A DNA stretch of 64,000 nt from contig NZ_VSEY01000006.1 of assembly GCF_008086045.1 (NCBI RefSeq), positions 62,001 through 126,000 of the forward strand, read 5' to 3'. A program made the position numbers and the translations under genes. Position 1 is the first letter of the stretch. Every line of letters begins with the position of its first letter. The notes under the pieces are model-generated. The model did not search any database. It had not been told where the DNA came from and worked only from the letters and a program-made list of their open reading frames with translations. Source of the DNA: Nonomuraea sp. PA05. GTDB taxonomy: Bacteria; Actinomycetota; Actinomycetes; Streptosporangiales; Streptosporangiaceae. This document shows, piece after piece, positions 50,618 through 60,188 of the stretch.

Positions 50618-51558
50618 GGCCGCCGCTTCGGCGGCGGGCAGCAGGTGAGCGGGCAGGGCACCGGCTCGGGCTCCGCCATCAGCTCGCGCACCATCTCCAC
50701 GAAGCGCGGATGCGTGCCCGCCGTCGCGGCCCGCTCCAGCGGCAGGCCCAGCTCGGCGGCCACCGCCCTGGCCTCGGTGTCGAGGTCGTAGACGACCTCC
50801 ATGTGGTCGGAGACGAACCCGATCGGCACCAGCACCACGGCCGGCGCCTCGATCTTGCGCAGGTGGTCGCAGACGTCCGGCTCCAGCCACGGCACCTGCG
50901 GAGGGCCGCTGCGCGACTGCCACACCAGGTCCCACGGCTCGGCGCGGCCCAGCGCCCGGCTGACCAGCTCGGCGCTGCGGCGCAGCTGCGCCTCGTACAG
51001 GCCGCCCTCGGGGCCGGCGGTCTCGGCCATGGTGACCGGGATGCTGTGGGCGGTGAAGACCAGCCTGGCGTCGTCGCGGCCGAGCCGCTCCAGCGCCGCC
51101 CGCGTGTGGTCGGCCATCGCCGCCACGAAGCCGGGGTGCTCGCCGTAGTGCCGCATCTTGATCAGCTCGGGGCCGCCCTCGAACGAGATGCGCTTGATGT
51201 CCTCGTAGTACTGGCGGCAGCTCGAGTAGCCGGCGAACGCCGAGGTGGCGAAGACGGCGGCCTTCCTGACGCCGTCGGCGTGCATCTGGCGCACGGTGTC
51301 CTCGCCGAACGGGTGCCAGTTGCGGTTGCCCCAGTAGACCGGCACGTCGAGGACCGGGCGCAGCGCCTCGATCAGGTCGCGGTTCTGCTGGTTGATCGGG
51401 CTGACCCCGCCGAAGCTCTGGTAGTGCTCCGCCACTTCGAGCAGGCGCTCACGCGGCACGCCACGGCCGCGCACGACGTTCTCCAGGAACGGCATCACGT
51501 CGTCCGGCCCCTCCGGGCCGCCGAACGACAGGACCAGCAAGGCGTCGTAAATTCCCAC
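50608..51558 (-). CDS. hemH: Coproporphyrin ferrochelatase
   Basis: The 316-residue protein has the ferrochelatase blocks [34 protein letters not shown] with the catalytic His, [17 protein letters not shown] and the late [16 protein letters not shown]. It inserts iron into coproporphyrin III in the Gram-positive haem route, so cpfC is the current name. A Cys cluster near the end (CPLTCC), together with an upstream Cys, suggests the [2Fe-2S] centre found in actinobacterial members. It is divergent from the S9 peptidase gene. Confidence 0.92.
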   Translation of the reverse strand: MGIYDALLVLSFGGPEGPDDVMPFLENVVRGRGVPRERLLEVAEHYQSFGGVSPINQQNRDLIEALRPVLDVPVYWGNRNWHPFGEDTVRQMHADGVRKAAVFATSAFAGYSSCRQYYEDIKRISFEGGPELIKMRHYGEHPGFVAAMADHTRAALERLGRDDARLVFTAHSIPVTMAETAGPEGGLYEAQLRRSAELVSRALGRAEPWDLVWQSRSGPPQVPWLEPDVCDHLRKIEAPAVVLVPIGFVSDHMEVVYDLDTEARAVAAELGLPLERAATAGTHPRFVEMVRELMAEPEPVPCPLTCCPPPKRRPHA

Positions 51559-51614
51559 GTGACAACCCTATGCGGGAGTGTCGACGGTCCCTTCTGCGAG
51601 GTAGGTTCGATCGA

Positions 51615-53591
51615 GTGAGCGCATTCAACGACATTCGTGACTATGTGGCCATTCCCCGGGTCCTTTCTCTGCGGCTTTCGCCTGATGGATCCAGGCTGAT
51701 CTCCACCGTGCAATCCCTCAACCCCGACGGCAAGTCGTACGGCACCGCGCTCTGGGCCGTCCCGCTGGACGGCGAGCCGTACCGGCTGACGCGCTCGGCC
51801 AAGGGCGAGTCGGCGGCGGTCTTCACCGCCGGGGGCGACGTGCTGTTCACCTCCGCCCGCCCCGACCCGACGGTCAAGGACGCCGGCGAGGAGGTGCCCG
51901 CGCTGTGGCTGCTGCCGCGGGCGGGCGGCGAGGCCCGCCAGGTGGCCACCAGGCCGGGCGGCATCGGCGGCGTGCGGACGGCAGGCGACGTGGTCGTGTT
52001 CGTCGCCGACGTGCTCGACGGCGAGGAGTCGGCCGACGAGGAGCGGCGCAAGGCCCGCAAGGAGGCGGGCATCAGCGCGATCCTGCACGAGAGCTACCCC
52101 GTCCGCTACTGGGACCACGACCTCGGCCCCGGCCGCCCCAGGCTGTTCGCGGCCAGGCTCGGCGCCGACCGCCTGGAGGACGTGCGCGACCTGACCCCCG
52201 ACGCGGGCGACGCGCTGCGCGAGGGCGGCTTCGAGCTGACCCCCGACGGCAGCACCGTGATCGCCACCTGGCGCGTCCCCCTGCCGAAGGGCGAGCTGCG
52301 CACCGAGCTGGTCGCCATCGACGTGACCACCGGCGAGCGGCGCGTGCTGCTGTCCGACGAGGCCTACGACTTCACCGGGCCGCTGGCGGTCTCGCCCGAC
52401 GGCACCAAGCTGGCCTGCGCCCGCGACCGGCTCACCGGGTTTGACGTCTCCGCCCGCAGTGAGCTGTGGATCGCCGACCTGGCCACCGGGCAGGGCCGCG
52501 CGTACGCGGGCGATCTGTTCCCCTCGGACGTCGACTGGGCGCCCGACTCCTCGGCCGTCTACGTCGCCGCCGACCACCAGGGCCGCCGCCCCGTCTTCCG
52601 CGTCCCGTTGGACGGCGAGCTGTCCAGGCTCACCCAGGACGACGCCTCCTACCTCGGCCTCAACCCGTCGCCCGACGGCCGCTGGATCTACGCCCTGCGC
52701 AGCGCCGTCAACCTCGCGCCCGCCCCGGCCAGGATCGACGCCGCCACCGGCGAGATCGCCGACCTGCCCACGCCCGCGCCGCGCCCCGAGGTGCCCGGCA
52801 CGCTCACCGAGGTCACCGCCACCGCCGACGACGGCACCACCATCCGCGGCTGGCTCGCCCTGCCCGAGGGCGCCTCCGCCGCGAACCCCGCCCCGTTCGT
52901 GCTGTTCATTCACGGCGGCCCGCTCGGCTCCTGGAACGACTGGCAGTGGCGCTGGCAGTCGTGGATCCTGGCCCAGCACGGGTACGCGGTGCTCATGCCC
53001 GACCCGTGCATGTCCACCGGCTACGGCCAGGAGATGATCGACCGCGGCTGGGGCGACTGGGGCCCGCGCACCCAGGCCGACCTCGACGCGATCGTGGACG
53101 CCACCCTGGCCAGGGACGACATCGACAGCGAGCGCGTCGCCGCGATGGGCGGCTCGTTCGGCGGTTACATGGCCAACTGGCTCGCCGGTCACACCGACCG
53201 CTACAAGGCCATCGTCACCCACGCCTCGCTGTGGAACCTCGACCAGTTCTCCGGCACCACCGACGCCGCGATGTACTGGCAGCGCGAGTTCGGCCTGCCC
53301 GGCGCGGAGCGCTACCAGCTGCTGTCGCCGCACAACGCCCTCGACAAGATCACCACCCCGATGCTCGTCATCCACGGCGACAAGGACTACCGGGTGCCGA
53401 TCGGCGAGGCGCTGCGGCTGTGGTGGGACCTGCGGCGCACCGAGGTGGACGCCAAGTTCCTGTACTTCCCCGACGAGAACCACTGGATCCTGAAGCCGGG
53501 CAACGTCATCGCCTGGTACGAGACCGTCCTGGCCTTCCTCGGCCAGCACGTGCTCGGCCAGGAGTGGAAGCGCCCGGACTCGGTGGCGTGA
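51615..53591 (+). CDS. S9-family prolyl oligopeptidase-like peptidase
   Basis: The 658-residue protein has an N-terminal beta-propeller of repeated LSPDGSRL-type blades (about 1-400) and a C-terminal alpha/beta-hydrolase domain. The triad is Ser514 in GGSFGGYM, Asp591 in GDKDYRVP and His623 in ENHWILKP. FIHGGPLGSWN forms the oxyanion side. It is an acylaminoacyl- or dipeptidyl-peptidase type without a signal peptide. The GTG start at 51615 overlaps nothing upstream. The stop overlaps the next start (TGATG). Confidence 0.9.
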   Translation: MSAFNDIRDYVAIPRVLSLRLSPDGSRLISTVQSLNPDGKSYGTALWAVPLDGEPYRLTRSAKGESAAVFTAGGDVLFTSARPDPTVKDAGEEVPALWLLPRAGGEARQVATRPGGIGGVRTAGDVVVFVADVLDGEESADEERRKARKEAGISAILHESYPVRYWDHDLGPGRPRLFAARLGADRLEDVRDLTPDAGDALREGGFELTPDGSTVIATWRVPLPKGELRTELVAIDVTTGERRVLLSDEAYDFTGPLAVSPDGTKLACARDRLTGFDVSARSELWIADLATGQGRAYAGDLFPSDVDWAPDSSAVYVAADHQGRRPVFRVPLDGELSRLTQDDASYLGLNPSPDGRWIYALRSAVNLAPAPARIDAATGEIADLPTPAPRPEVPGTLTEVTATADDGTTIRGWLALPEGASAANPAPFVLFIHGGPLGSWNDWQWRWQSWILAQHGYAVLMPDPCMSTGYGQEMIDRGWGDWGPRTQADLDAIVDATLARDDIDSERVAAMGGSFGGYMANWLAGHTDRYKAIVTHASLWNLDQFSGTTDAAMYWQREFGLPGAERYQLLSPHNALDKITTPMLVIHGDKDYRVPIGEALRLWWDLRRTEVDAKFLYFPDENHWILKPGNVIAWYETVLAFLGQHVLGQEWKRPDSVA

Positions 53592-54379
53592 TGACGGACT
53601 TCCTGACGCTCGCCGAGGACATCGCCCGCGAGGCCGGCGACATGCTGCTGGCCAAGCGGCCCACGATGTCCGGCGAGATCGAGACCAAGTCCAGCCCGAC
53701 CGACGTGGTCACCACGCTGGACAAGGCCTCGGAGGAGCTCATCCGCGAGCGCGTCCTGGCCGCCAGGCCGGACGACCGCATCCTCGGCGAGGAGGGCGGC
53801 GAGGAGCCCGGCGAGTCCGACGTGCGCTGGATCGTCGACCCGATCGACGGCACGGTCAACTTCCTGTACGGCCTGCCGGACTGGGCGGTGTCGATCGCCG
53901 TCGAGGTGCGCGGCGAGGTCGTGGCCGGGGTGGTCAACGTGCCGGCGCGCGGCGAGGTCTTCACCGCGGCGCGCGGCCGGGGCGCCTGGCTGAACGGCTC
54001 GCCGCTGCGCTGCAACACCGGGGTGCCGCTGGCGCAGGCACTGGTCTCGACCGGCTTCGGCTACCTGAAAGGCCGGCGCGAGGTGCAGGGACAGGTGGTG
54101 GCCCATGTGCTGCCCCGCGTGCGGGACATCCGGCGCGGCGGATCATGCGCGGTGGACCTGTGCTCGCTGGCCGCCGGCCGGGTGGACGCCTACTACGAGC
54201 GCGGCATCAACCCGTGGGACTACGCCGCGGCGGGCCTGGTCGCCACCGAGGCGGGGGCCAGGCTCGGCGGGCTGAACGGCCGTCCGGTCAGCCCGAGCTA
54301 CGCGGTGTGCGCGGCTCCCGGGCTGTTCGAGGAGCTGCACGACCTGCTGGCGCCGCTCGATCCCGAACGCGACTCCTGA
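53591..54379 (+). CDS. Inositol monophosphatase-family protein
   Basis: The 262-residue protein has the metal-binding blocks ILGEEGGEE, WIVDPIDGTVNFLYGLPDW and the late INPWDYAAAGLVATEAGA. These are the SuhB/IMPase signatures. Substrates may be inositol-1-phosphate or related sugar phosphates. It is coupled to the S9 gene through TGATG, and a perfect 17-bp hairpin terminator follows. Confidence 0.9.
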   Translation: MTDFLTLAEDIAREAGDMLLAKRPTMSGEIETKSSPTDVVTTLDKASEELIRERVLAARPDDRILGEEGGEEPGESDVRWIVDPIDGTVNFLYGLPDWAVSIAVEVRGEVVAGVVNVPARGEVFTAARGRGAWLNGSPLRCNTGVPLAQALVSTGFGYLKGRREVQGQVVAHVLPRVRDIRRGGSCAVDLCSLAAGRVDAYYERGINPWDYAAAGLVATEAGARLGGLNGRPVSPSYAVCAAPGLFEELHDLLAPLDPERDS

Positions 54380-54396
54380 CCACGCGCCCGGTGGTG

Positions 54397-54435
54397 ACGA
54401 AACGGCCGGAGCCGGAAAGGCTCCGGCCGTTTCGT
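54397..54435 (+). terminator. Strong hairpin terminator
   Basis: The arms ACGAAACGGCCGGAGCC and GGCTCCGGCCGTTTCGT form a perfect 17-bp stem with a 5-base GGAAA loop. It stands 17 bases after the phosphatase stop and may also end the small minus-strand gene that follows. Confidence 0.9.
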
Positions 54436-54441
54436 ACGGGG

Positions 54442-54606
54442 TCAGCGGGGCAACGGGATGCCGTGATCGTCGGCCAGCCGGCGCAGGTCCTCGATCTCGG
54501 CGGTGAGGGTGTCGGCGAGGTAGTCGTCGCCGGCGCTACGGGCCTCCCGAAGGCCCTTGTAAGCCTGGTCGAGGCGGTGTTCGATCGTGGTCGTGAACTC
54601 GCCCAT
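54442..54606 (-). CDS. Small helical protein, 54 residues
   Basis: The short protein is almost entirely helical (TTTIEHRLDQAYKGLREARSAG in parts, then TAEIEDLRRLADDHG) and ends IPLPR. The ATG at 54606 is preceded by AGGTGAG at good spacing. It sits between the phosphatase and the response regulator on the opposite strand. I recognise no characterised family. It looks like a real small gene because of its ribosome site and amphipathic pattern. Confidence 0.65.
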   Translation of the reverse strand: MGEFTTTIEHRLDQAYKGLREARSAGDDYLADTLTAEIEDLRRLADDHGIPLPR

Positions 54607-54840
54607 CTCACCTACTCTCTGGGGGGTTCGACTCGTGCAGGGGGCGAAGTCTCCCATTGCCGGATGAAGACCGGGCAAGGGGTGTCCCGCAGGCATACCC
54701 CGGGTTGTCGCCCTCCGAAACATGAATTTCGCGCCGCTCTGCCTGACGATTACGTCACCGACCCCTGAACATGCCTTACCGTGCGCTTATCGAGCCTGTG
54801 GGCAGAATGAGTGCCCAGAATCGGAGAGAGGTGTACCGGC

Positions 54841-55494
54841 GTGCGGGTGCTGGTTGTAGAGGATGAGCGGGTGCTCGCCGACGCGATCGCGACGGGGCTG
54901 CGGCGCGAGGCCATGGCGGTGGACGTCGCCTACGACGGCGGCGGCGCCCTGGAACGGACCTCCTACATCGACTACGACGTCATCGTGCTGGACCGCGACC
55001 TGCCCGTGGTGCACGGTGACGAGGTGTGCCGCCGGCTGGTGGAGCAGCGCACCGCCTCCCGGATCCTCATGCTGACCGCGTCGGGCGACGTGGACGACAA
55101 GGTGGAGGGGCTCGGCCTGGGCGCCGACGACTACCTGGCCAAGCCGTTCGTGTTCATCGAGCTGGTCGCCAGGGTCCGCGCGCTGGGCCGCCGCTCCGCG
55201 CCCGCCCTGCCGCCCGTGCTGGAGCGGTCCGGGATCAAGCTCGACCCCGGCAAGCGGCTGGTGGAGCGCGACGGCAGGGAGATCGTGCTGACCAAGAAGG
55301 AGTTCGCGGTCCTGGAGGAGCTGATGCGGGCCGAAGGGGCCGTCGTCAGCCAGGAGGACCTGCTGGACAAGGCCTGGGACGAGAACATCGATCCCTTCAC
55401 GAACGTGGTCCGTGTGACCATGATGACGCTGCGGAAGAAGCTGGGCGAGCCTCAGGTGATCGAGACTGTGCCCGGGGTTGGGTACAAATTGTGA
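54841..55494 (+). CDS. cutR: OmpR-family response regulator, CutR-like
   Basis: The 217-residue protein has a receiver domain with Asp51 as the phosphorylation site (DVIVLDRDLPVVHGD), the Lys block LGADDYLAKPF, and a winged-helix DNA-binding domain (LTKKEFAVLEELM, NVVRVTMMTLRKKLGEP, VPGVGYKL). It resembles Streptomyces CutR throughout, and the ferrochelatase, phosphatase and DUF4193 neighbours match that locus. The GTG at 54841 follows GAGAGAGG. Its stop overlaps the sensor kinase start (GTGA). Confidence 0.85.
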   Translation: MRVLVVEDERVLADAIATGLRREAMAVDVAYDGGGALERTSYIDYDVIVLDRDLPVVHGDEVCRRLVEQRTASRILMLTASGDVDDKVEGLGLGADDYLAKPFVFIELVARVRALGRRSAPALPPVLERSGIKLDPGKRLVERDGREIVLTKKEFAVLEELMRAEGAVVSQEDLLDKAWDENIDPFTNVVRVTMMTLRKKLGEPQVIETVPGVGYKL

Positions 55495-56798
55495 GTGAAC
55501 GGTCAGACCGCGAGGCGGGCCCGACGCATCCGATGATCAGTCCGCACTCCGCCAGGAGAGCGACGCGTGTGCAGGAGGCGCCGCCGCCCAAGGGTCCGCC
55601 CGCCTGGGACGGCCCGCCCCCGCCGACGCAACGGCCTGCTCCACGCTCCACCATGGAGCGTGTGAAGGAGCTTCCCGGCAAGGTGAGCATCCGCTGGCGG
55701 CTGACGATCACCTACAGCGCGCTGGTCTTCGCGGCGGCGGCCGCGCTGCTGTTCTCCGTCTACGCCATCGTCGGCAACGCCATCAGCGCCGCGTGGCCCA
55801 TCTTCGAGACCAACCTGCCGCCCACCTTGGACGCGCAGTTCCAGCAGTACATGCAGAGCTTCCAGAAGCTGGCGGTGCAGAACGCCAGAGACGCCCTGCT
55901 GACCAGCTCGGTGATGGCGCTCGTGGGCGTCGGCATCCTGGCGCTGATCATCGGTTACTTCATCGCCGACCGAGCGATGCGGCCCGTGGCGCAGATGACC
56001 GCGACGGCCAGGAAGCTGTCGGAGAGCACGCTCGCCCACCAGCGCATAGCCCTCGAAGGCCCGAACGACGAGCTGAAGGAACTGGCCGACACCTTCGACG
56101 CCATGCTCGCCCGCCTCAACGTCGCCTTCGACACCCAGCGCAGATTCGTCGCCAACGCCTCCCACGAACTGCGCACCCCCCTCACCATCAACAGGACGGT
56201 CCTGGAGATCGCCCTGTCCGACCCGGAGGCCTCCCAGGACCTCAAGGCCCTCGGCCGCACCCTCCTGGAGGTCAACGCCCGCAACGAGAAGCTCATCGAG
56301 GGCCTGCTGCTGCTCGCCAGGAGCGAACGCGAGCTGGCCGTGCGCAAACCCCTCGACGTCATGGAGGTCGCCCAGACCGCCGTGGAACAGGTGACGCCGT
56401 TCGCTGAAGAGCACGGCGTAACGGTCTCCACCGAACTGGTCAGCGCGCCTACCATCGGCGATCCGGTGCTCCTGGAACGCTCTGTCAGCAACCTGCTGGA
56501 GAACGCCGTCAAGTACAACATTCCCGAAAACGGAAAAGTCTGGATCCGAACGGGAATGGCGGACGGTGCCTTGGTTGTTCAGGTGGCCAACACAGGACAG
56601 CATGTGCCGGCGTACGAGGTGAACAGCCTGTTCGAGCCGTTCAGGAGGCTTCACGCGGACCGCGTGGATTCGGCCAAGGGATCGGGTCTGGGGCTGTCCA
56701 TCGTCCGTGCGGTGGTGCAGGCGCACGGCGGGAACGTCACCGCTGTGCCGCGCGATGGTGGAGGGCTGGTCGTGACCATTCGGCTTCCGTTGCGATGA
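55491..56798 (+). CDS. cutS: Sensor histidine kinase, CutS-like
   Basis: The 435-residue kinase has a Pro-rich cytoplasmic start (1-60), helix 1 (about 71-95), a short external domain (about 96-137) and helix 2 (about 138-158). HAMP-like and HisKA regions follow, with His225 in ANASHELRTPLT. The ATPase has N-box LLENAVKYN and GSGLGLSIVRAVVQAHGG. It is coupled to CutR and should phosphorylate it. The whole protein has no cysteine, although published CutS work points, as I recall, to external cysteines. An internal ATG at 55653 is another start. Confidence 0.82.
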   Translation: MSERSDREAGPTHPMISPHSARRATRVQEAPPPKGPPAWDGPPPPTQRPAPRSTMERVKELPGKVSIRWRLTITYSALVFAAAAALLFSVYAIVGNAISAAWPIFETNLPPTLDAQFQQYMQSFQKLAVQNARDALLTSSVMALVGVGILALIIGYFIADRAMRPVAQMTATARKLSESTLAHQRIALEGPNDELKELADTFDAMLARLNVAFDTQRRFVANASHELRTPLTINRTVLEIALSDPEASQDLKALGRTLLEVNARNEKLIEGLLLLARSERELAVRKPLDVMEVAQTAVEQVTPFAEEHGVTVSTELVSAPTIGDPVLLERSVSNLLENAVKYNIPENGKVWIRTGMADGALVVQVANTGQHVPAYEVNSLFEPFRRLHADRVDSAKGSGLGLSIVRAVVQAHGGNVTAVPRDGGGLVVTIRLPLR

Positions 56799-57108
56799 CC
56801 GGCTGGGCCGCTCTGTCGCGTTCGTGTGCGTGTTGAGTCACGGGGGGCGTCTCATCCACGCCGCACATGTGGTTGGATGTGCCGTCGAACACGGTGGTGC
56901 ATGACGCCAAGGCTGTGGGTTTCGCCATATTTGGCTAACCATTGCCGTCGGCAGCAGGCCCTGACGTGTTGGGAGGTTCGTTGTCCGTTTCCGCGGGGTA
57001 CCGATGGGAAATCTCCCCGACGGAACGGGCACAAGATGGGCTTCCCGGACGTTAGAAGACGCGCGATGAGCGCGAAGACATATAGATGAGGGGGATGGAG
57101 TAAGCACA
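56799..57108 (+). other. 310-bp intergenic region upstream of DUF4193
   Basis: No gene is seen. The last 40 bases are AT-richer (ACATATAGAT), and GATGGAGT lies near the start codon, suggesting the promoter and ribosome site of the DUF4193 gene. Confidence 0.5.
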
Positions 57109-57408
57109 ATGGCTACCGACTACGACAGCCCGCGCAAGACAGACGACGACCTGGGGGAGGACAGCCTCCAGGAGCTTCAGGCGCGGCGCACCGACAAGTC
57201 GTCTGGCAGCATCGACATCGACGAGACCGACCTGGCCGAGTCGCTCGAACTGCCCGGTGCGGACCTGTCGAACGAAGAGCTCTCCCTGCGGGTGATCCCC
57301 CGTCAGGCCGACGAGTTCACCTGCTCGCGCTGCTTCCTGGTGCACCACCGCAGCCAGCTGGCCTCTGAGAAGAACGGCCAGCAGGTCTGCCGGGAGTGCG
57401 CCGCCTAA
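57109..57408 (+). CDS. DUF4193 zinc-ribbon protein
   Basis: The 99-residue protein has a highly acidic N-terminal 60 residues (DDDLGEDSLQELQARR, IDIDETDLAESLELPGADL) and a C-terminal zinc ribbon with CSRC and CREC (FTCSRCFLVHHRSQL, QQVCRECAA). It matches DUF4193, a small conserved actinobacterial protein found near sigma-factor or dUTPase genes. Its role is unknown; the acidic arm plus ribbon suggests a nucleic-acid or RNA-polymerase partner. Confidence 0.92.
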   Translation: MATDYDSPRKTDDDLGEDSLQELQARRTDKSSGSIDIDETDLAESLELPGADLSNEELSLRVIPRQADEFTCSRCFLVHHRSQLASEKNGQQVCRECAA

Positions 57409-57486
57409 ATCCTGGAGCGAAGGAGCCCGGGGCGCGCGAACGGCACACCCTGAGCGATCGCGACCAAGACAAAACGGAGGCACCGC

Positions 57487-58293
57487 GTGGCCGCACCAGA
57501 GAAAGACCAGCAACCAGGCAGTGAGATCGCCGACCCCGAACATGAGGTCGGCGAGCTCGTTGGCAGGCTCACCGCTCCCGGTGAGCTCGAGCCGGCCGAG
57601 CGGCGCAAGCTGCTCGGCCGACTAGCCCAGGCGCTGTCCGCCGGGGCCAAGAGGGCAAGGGAAACCGGCATCGGCCGGGGCCGCTGGCTGGCCGACGTCT
57701 TCCTCAACATCGCGCCGCGCATCCCGATCAGAGATCTGCACACCCTTGCCGAGCATCATCACGGCCTGACCGGCGAAGAGCTCGCCGACGACCTCGTGCG
57801 CACCGCGCAGAAGGCCACGATGACGGTCGGCGCTATCGGCGGAGCACTGGCAGCGGCCGAGTTCGCCGCGCCACCCCTCCTGCTCTCCGCCCCCGCCCAG
57901 CTCGTCGCCGAGACCATCGTCGTCGCCGCCATCGAGGTCAAGATGCTGGCCGAGCTGCACGAGGTCTATGGCGTACGCGTCCAGGGCTCCGGCACCCAGC
58001 GCGCCGTCGCGTTCACGGCGGCCTGGGCCAAACAGCGCGGCATCGACCCGCTCGCGCCCGCGTCCGTCTCGCTGGCACTGGGAGCCGCCACCAAGACCGC
58101 CCTGCGCAACCGTCTCATGCGCACGCTGGGGCGCCATCTGACCACCTTCGGGCCCTTCCTCACCGGAGCCATCGCCGGTGGCGCGCTCAACCGCCTGGCC
58201 ACCAAGAAGCTGGGCGAGGCCATCCGCGGCGACCTGCGAGTCAAGCGCCCCTCACTGCCCCAGGACCAAGGGCACGACGAGCTCACTCCCTAG
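57487..58293 (+). CDS. Conserved hypothetical helical/membrane-associated protein
   Basis: The 268-residue protein has an acidic start. A middle helical region contains KATMTVGAIGGALAAAEFAAPPLLLSAPAQLVAET in pieces, and a C-terminal Gly/Ala-rich segment reads FGPFLTGAIAGGALNRLATKKLGEAI. The layout recalls EcsC-like proteins, but I cannot assign it firmly. The GTG at 57487 is preceded by GGAGG. It overlaps the convergent TetR gene by 11 bp. Confidence 0.65.
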   Translation: MAAPEKDQQPGSEIADPEHEVGELVGRLTAPGELEPAERRKLLGRLAQALSAGAKRARETGIGRGRWLADVFLNIAPRIPIRDLHTLAEHHHGLTGEELADDLVRTAQKATMTVGAIGGALAAAEFAAPPLLLSAPAQLVAETIVVAAIEVKMLAELHEVYGVRVQGSGTQRAVAFTAAWAKQRGIDPLAPASVSLALGAATKTALRNRLMRTLGRHLTTFGPFLTGAIAGGALNRLATKKLGEAIRGDLRVKRPSLPQDQGHDELTP

Positions 58294-58888
58294 GGGAGCG
58301 CAGGCCGTCGAAGATGATGGTGAGCAGCGTCTCAGCCAGGACGTCCGCCGAGGCGCCGCGCGACGGCTGGTACCACTCGGTGATCGAGTTGACCGCGCCG
58401 AACAGCAGGCGCGTCACCAGCGCCGGGTCCACGTCGGCCCGGATGCTGCCCTCCGCCGCCGCCTCCTTGACCAGGTGACTGACGAACCGGTCGAACTCCC
58501 GCCGCCGCTCCAGCGCCGCCTGCTCCGTCACGCTGTTGCCGCGCACCCTCAGCAGCAGCGTCACGTACGGCAGCCGCTCCACCAGGATGCGCACGCTCTG
58601 CCGCAGCACCCACTCCAGCCGGTCGATCGCGGCCCCCGAGGCGGCACGCGGGTCGGCCACCAGCGCGAACAGCCCGTCCAGCGCCCGCTCCAGCGCGCGG
58701 GCAAGGAGCTGCTCCTTGCCCGGCACGTGGTAGTAGATGGCCGACTTGGTGACCCCGAGCGCCCTGGCCAGCTCCGCCATGCTGGTCCCGTCGTAGCCGC
58801 GCTCGTTGAACACGTCCACGGCGATGGCCAGCACCGACTCGGGGTCGTGGCCGCGCCCGCGCCGGCGGGCGGGTTTCGCGGTGGTCAT
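58283..58888 (-). CDS. TetR-family regulator of the paa genes
   Basis: The 201-residue protein has an HTH (AELARALGVTKSAIYYHVPGKEQLL) and a TetR_C-type ligand domain. It is the last gene of a paaI-paaK-tetR operon, four bases after paaK. It is most likely a PaaR-like repressor that binds the palindrome at 60593-60606 and responds to phenylacetyl-CoA. This assignment comes from position and family. Confidence 0.82.
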   Translation of the reverse strand: MTTAKPARRRGRGHDPESVLAIAVDVFNERGYDGTSMAELARALGVTKSAIYYHVPGKEQLLARALERALDGLFALVADPRAASGAAIDRLEWVLRQSVRILVERLPYVTLLLRVRGNSVTEQAALERRREFDRFVSHLVKEAAAEGSIRADVDPALVTRLLFGAVNSITEWYQPSRGASADVLAETLLTIIFDGLRSPRE

Positions 58889-58892
58889 GGGG

Positions 58893-60188
58893 TCAGGTCT
58901 TCCGCTGGTCGACGACCCGCTTGAGCTTGCCGACCGACCGCTCCAGCGTCTCGGGGTCCACGACCTCGACCTCGACGCTGACGCCGACGGTGTCCTTGAC
59001 CGCCTTGCGCAGCGTCTCGCCCGCCTCCCGCCGCCCGGGGAAGCCGGGGCGCGCCTCGACCCTGACCGTCATCACGTCGAGCCGCTCCGGCCGCGTCAGG
59101 CGGAGCTGGAAGTGCGGCGACAGGCCGTCGACGCCCAGCACCAGCTCCTCGATCTGGGTCGGGAACACGTTCACGCCACGCAGGATGATCATGTCGTCGG
59201 TGCGTCCCGTCACCTTCTCCATGCGGCGGAAGGCCGGCCGGGCGGTGCCGGGCAGCAGTCGCGTCAGGTCGCGGGTGCGGTAGCGGATGACCGGCATGGC
59301 CTCCTTGGTGAGCGTGGTGAAGACCAGCTCGCCCTGCGGGGCGGGCTCGCCGGTGAACGGGTCCACGGTCTCCGGGAAGAAGTGGTCCTCCCAGATGTGC
59401 AGCCCGTCCTTGGTCTCGACGCACTCGTTGGCCACGCCGGGGCCCATCACCTCCGACAGCCCGTAGATGTCCACGGCGTGCAGGTCGAAGCGGTTCTCGA
59501 TCTCGGCGCGCATCTGCTCGGTCCACGGCTCGGCGCCGAAGATGCCGACGCGCAGCGACGACTCGCGCGGGTCGAGCCCCTGCGCGGCGAACTCGTCCAG
59601 CAGGGCCAGCATGTACGACGGCGTCACCATGATCACGCTGGGCCGGAAGTCCTGGATGAGCCGCACCTGCCGCGGCGTCATCCCGCCCGAGACGGGCACC
59701 ACCGTGCAGCCCAGCCGCTCGGCCCCGTAGTGCGCGCCGAGGCCGCCGGTGAACAGCCCGTAGCCGTAGGCCACGTGCACGATGTCGCCGGGCCGCCCGC
59801 CGGAGGCGCGGATCGAGCGGGCCACCACCTCCGCCCACACGTCGAGGTCGTTCCTGGTGTACCCGACCACCGTGGGCAGGCCCGTGGTGCCGCTGGAGGC
59901 GTGGATGCGGGCGACCTGTTCGCGCGGCACGGCGAACATGCCGAACGGGTAGGACTCGCGCAGGTCCTGCTTCGTGGTGAAGGGGAACTTCGCCAGGTCG
60001 CCGAGCTCCTTGCAGTCGCTCGGATGCACGCCCGCCCGGTCGAACTTGTCCCGGTAGAGCGGCACGTTCTCGTACGCGCGGCGCAGGGTGCGCTGCAGGC
60101 GTTCGAGCTGGAGCGCCATGAGCTCGTCGCGGGAGACGCGCTCGATCGGGTCGAGCTCGTGCGCGGCGGGGGGATCTCCAAGTTTCAC
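58893..60188 (-). CDS. paaK: Phenylacetate-CoA ligase
   Basis: The 431-residue ANL enzyme is of the short PaaK type. It has the phosphate loop RIHASSGTTGLPTVVGYTR (in part SSGTTGLPT), the adenine block IYGLSEVMGPG and the hinge TGRTDDMIILRGVNVFP. It has a C-terminal domain ending KLKRVVDQR. It activates phenylacetate or a related aryl acid to its CoA thioester. It overlaps paaI by 4 bp (ATGA). No paaABCDE genes are in view. Confidence 0.9.
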   Translation of the reverse strand: MKLGDPPAAHELDPIERVSRDELMALQLERLQRTLRRAYENVPLYRDKFDRAGVHPSDCKELGDLAKFPFTTKQDLRESYPFGMFAVPREQVARIHASSGTTGLPTVVGYTRNDLDVWAEVVARSIRASGGRPGDIVHVAYGYGLFTGGLGAHYGAERLGCTVVPVSGGMTPRQVRLIQDFRPSVIMVTPSYMLALLDEFAAQGLDPRESSLRVGIFGAEPWTEQMRAEIENRFDLHAVDIYGLSEVMGPGVANECVETKDGLHIWEDHFFPETVDPFTGEPAPQGELVFTTLTKEAMPVIRYRTRDLTRLLPGTARPAFRRMEKVTGRTDDMIILRGVNVFPTQIEELVLGVDGLSPHFQLRLTRPERLDVMTVRVEARPGFPGRREAGETLRKAVKDTVGVSVEVEVVDPETLERSVGKLKRVVDQRKT

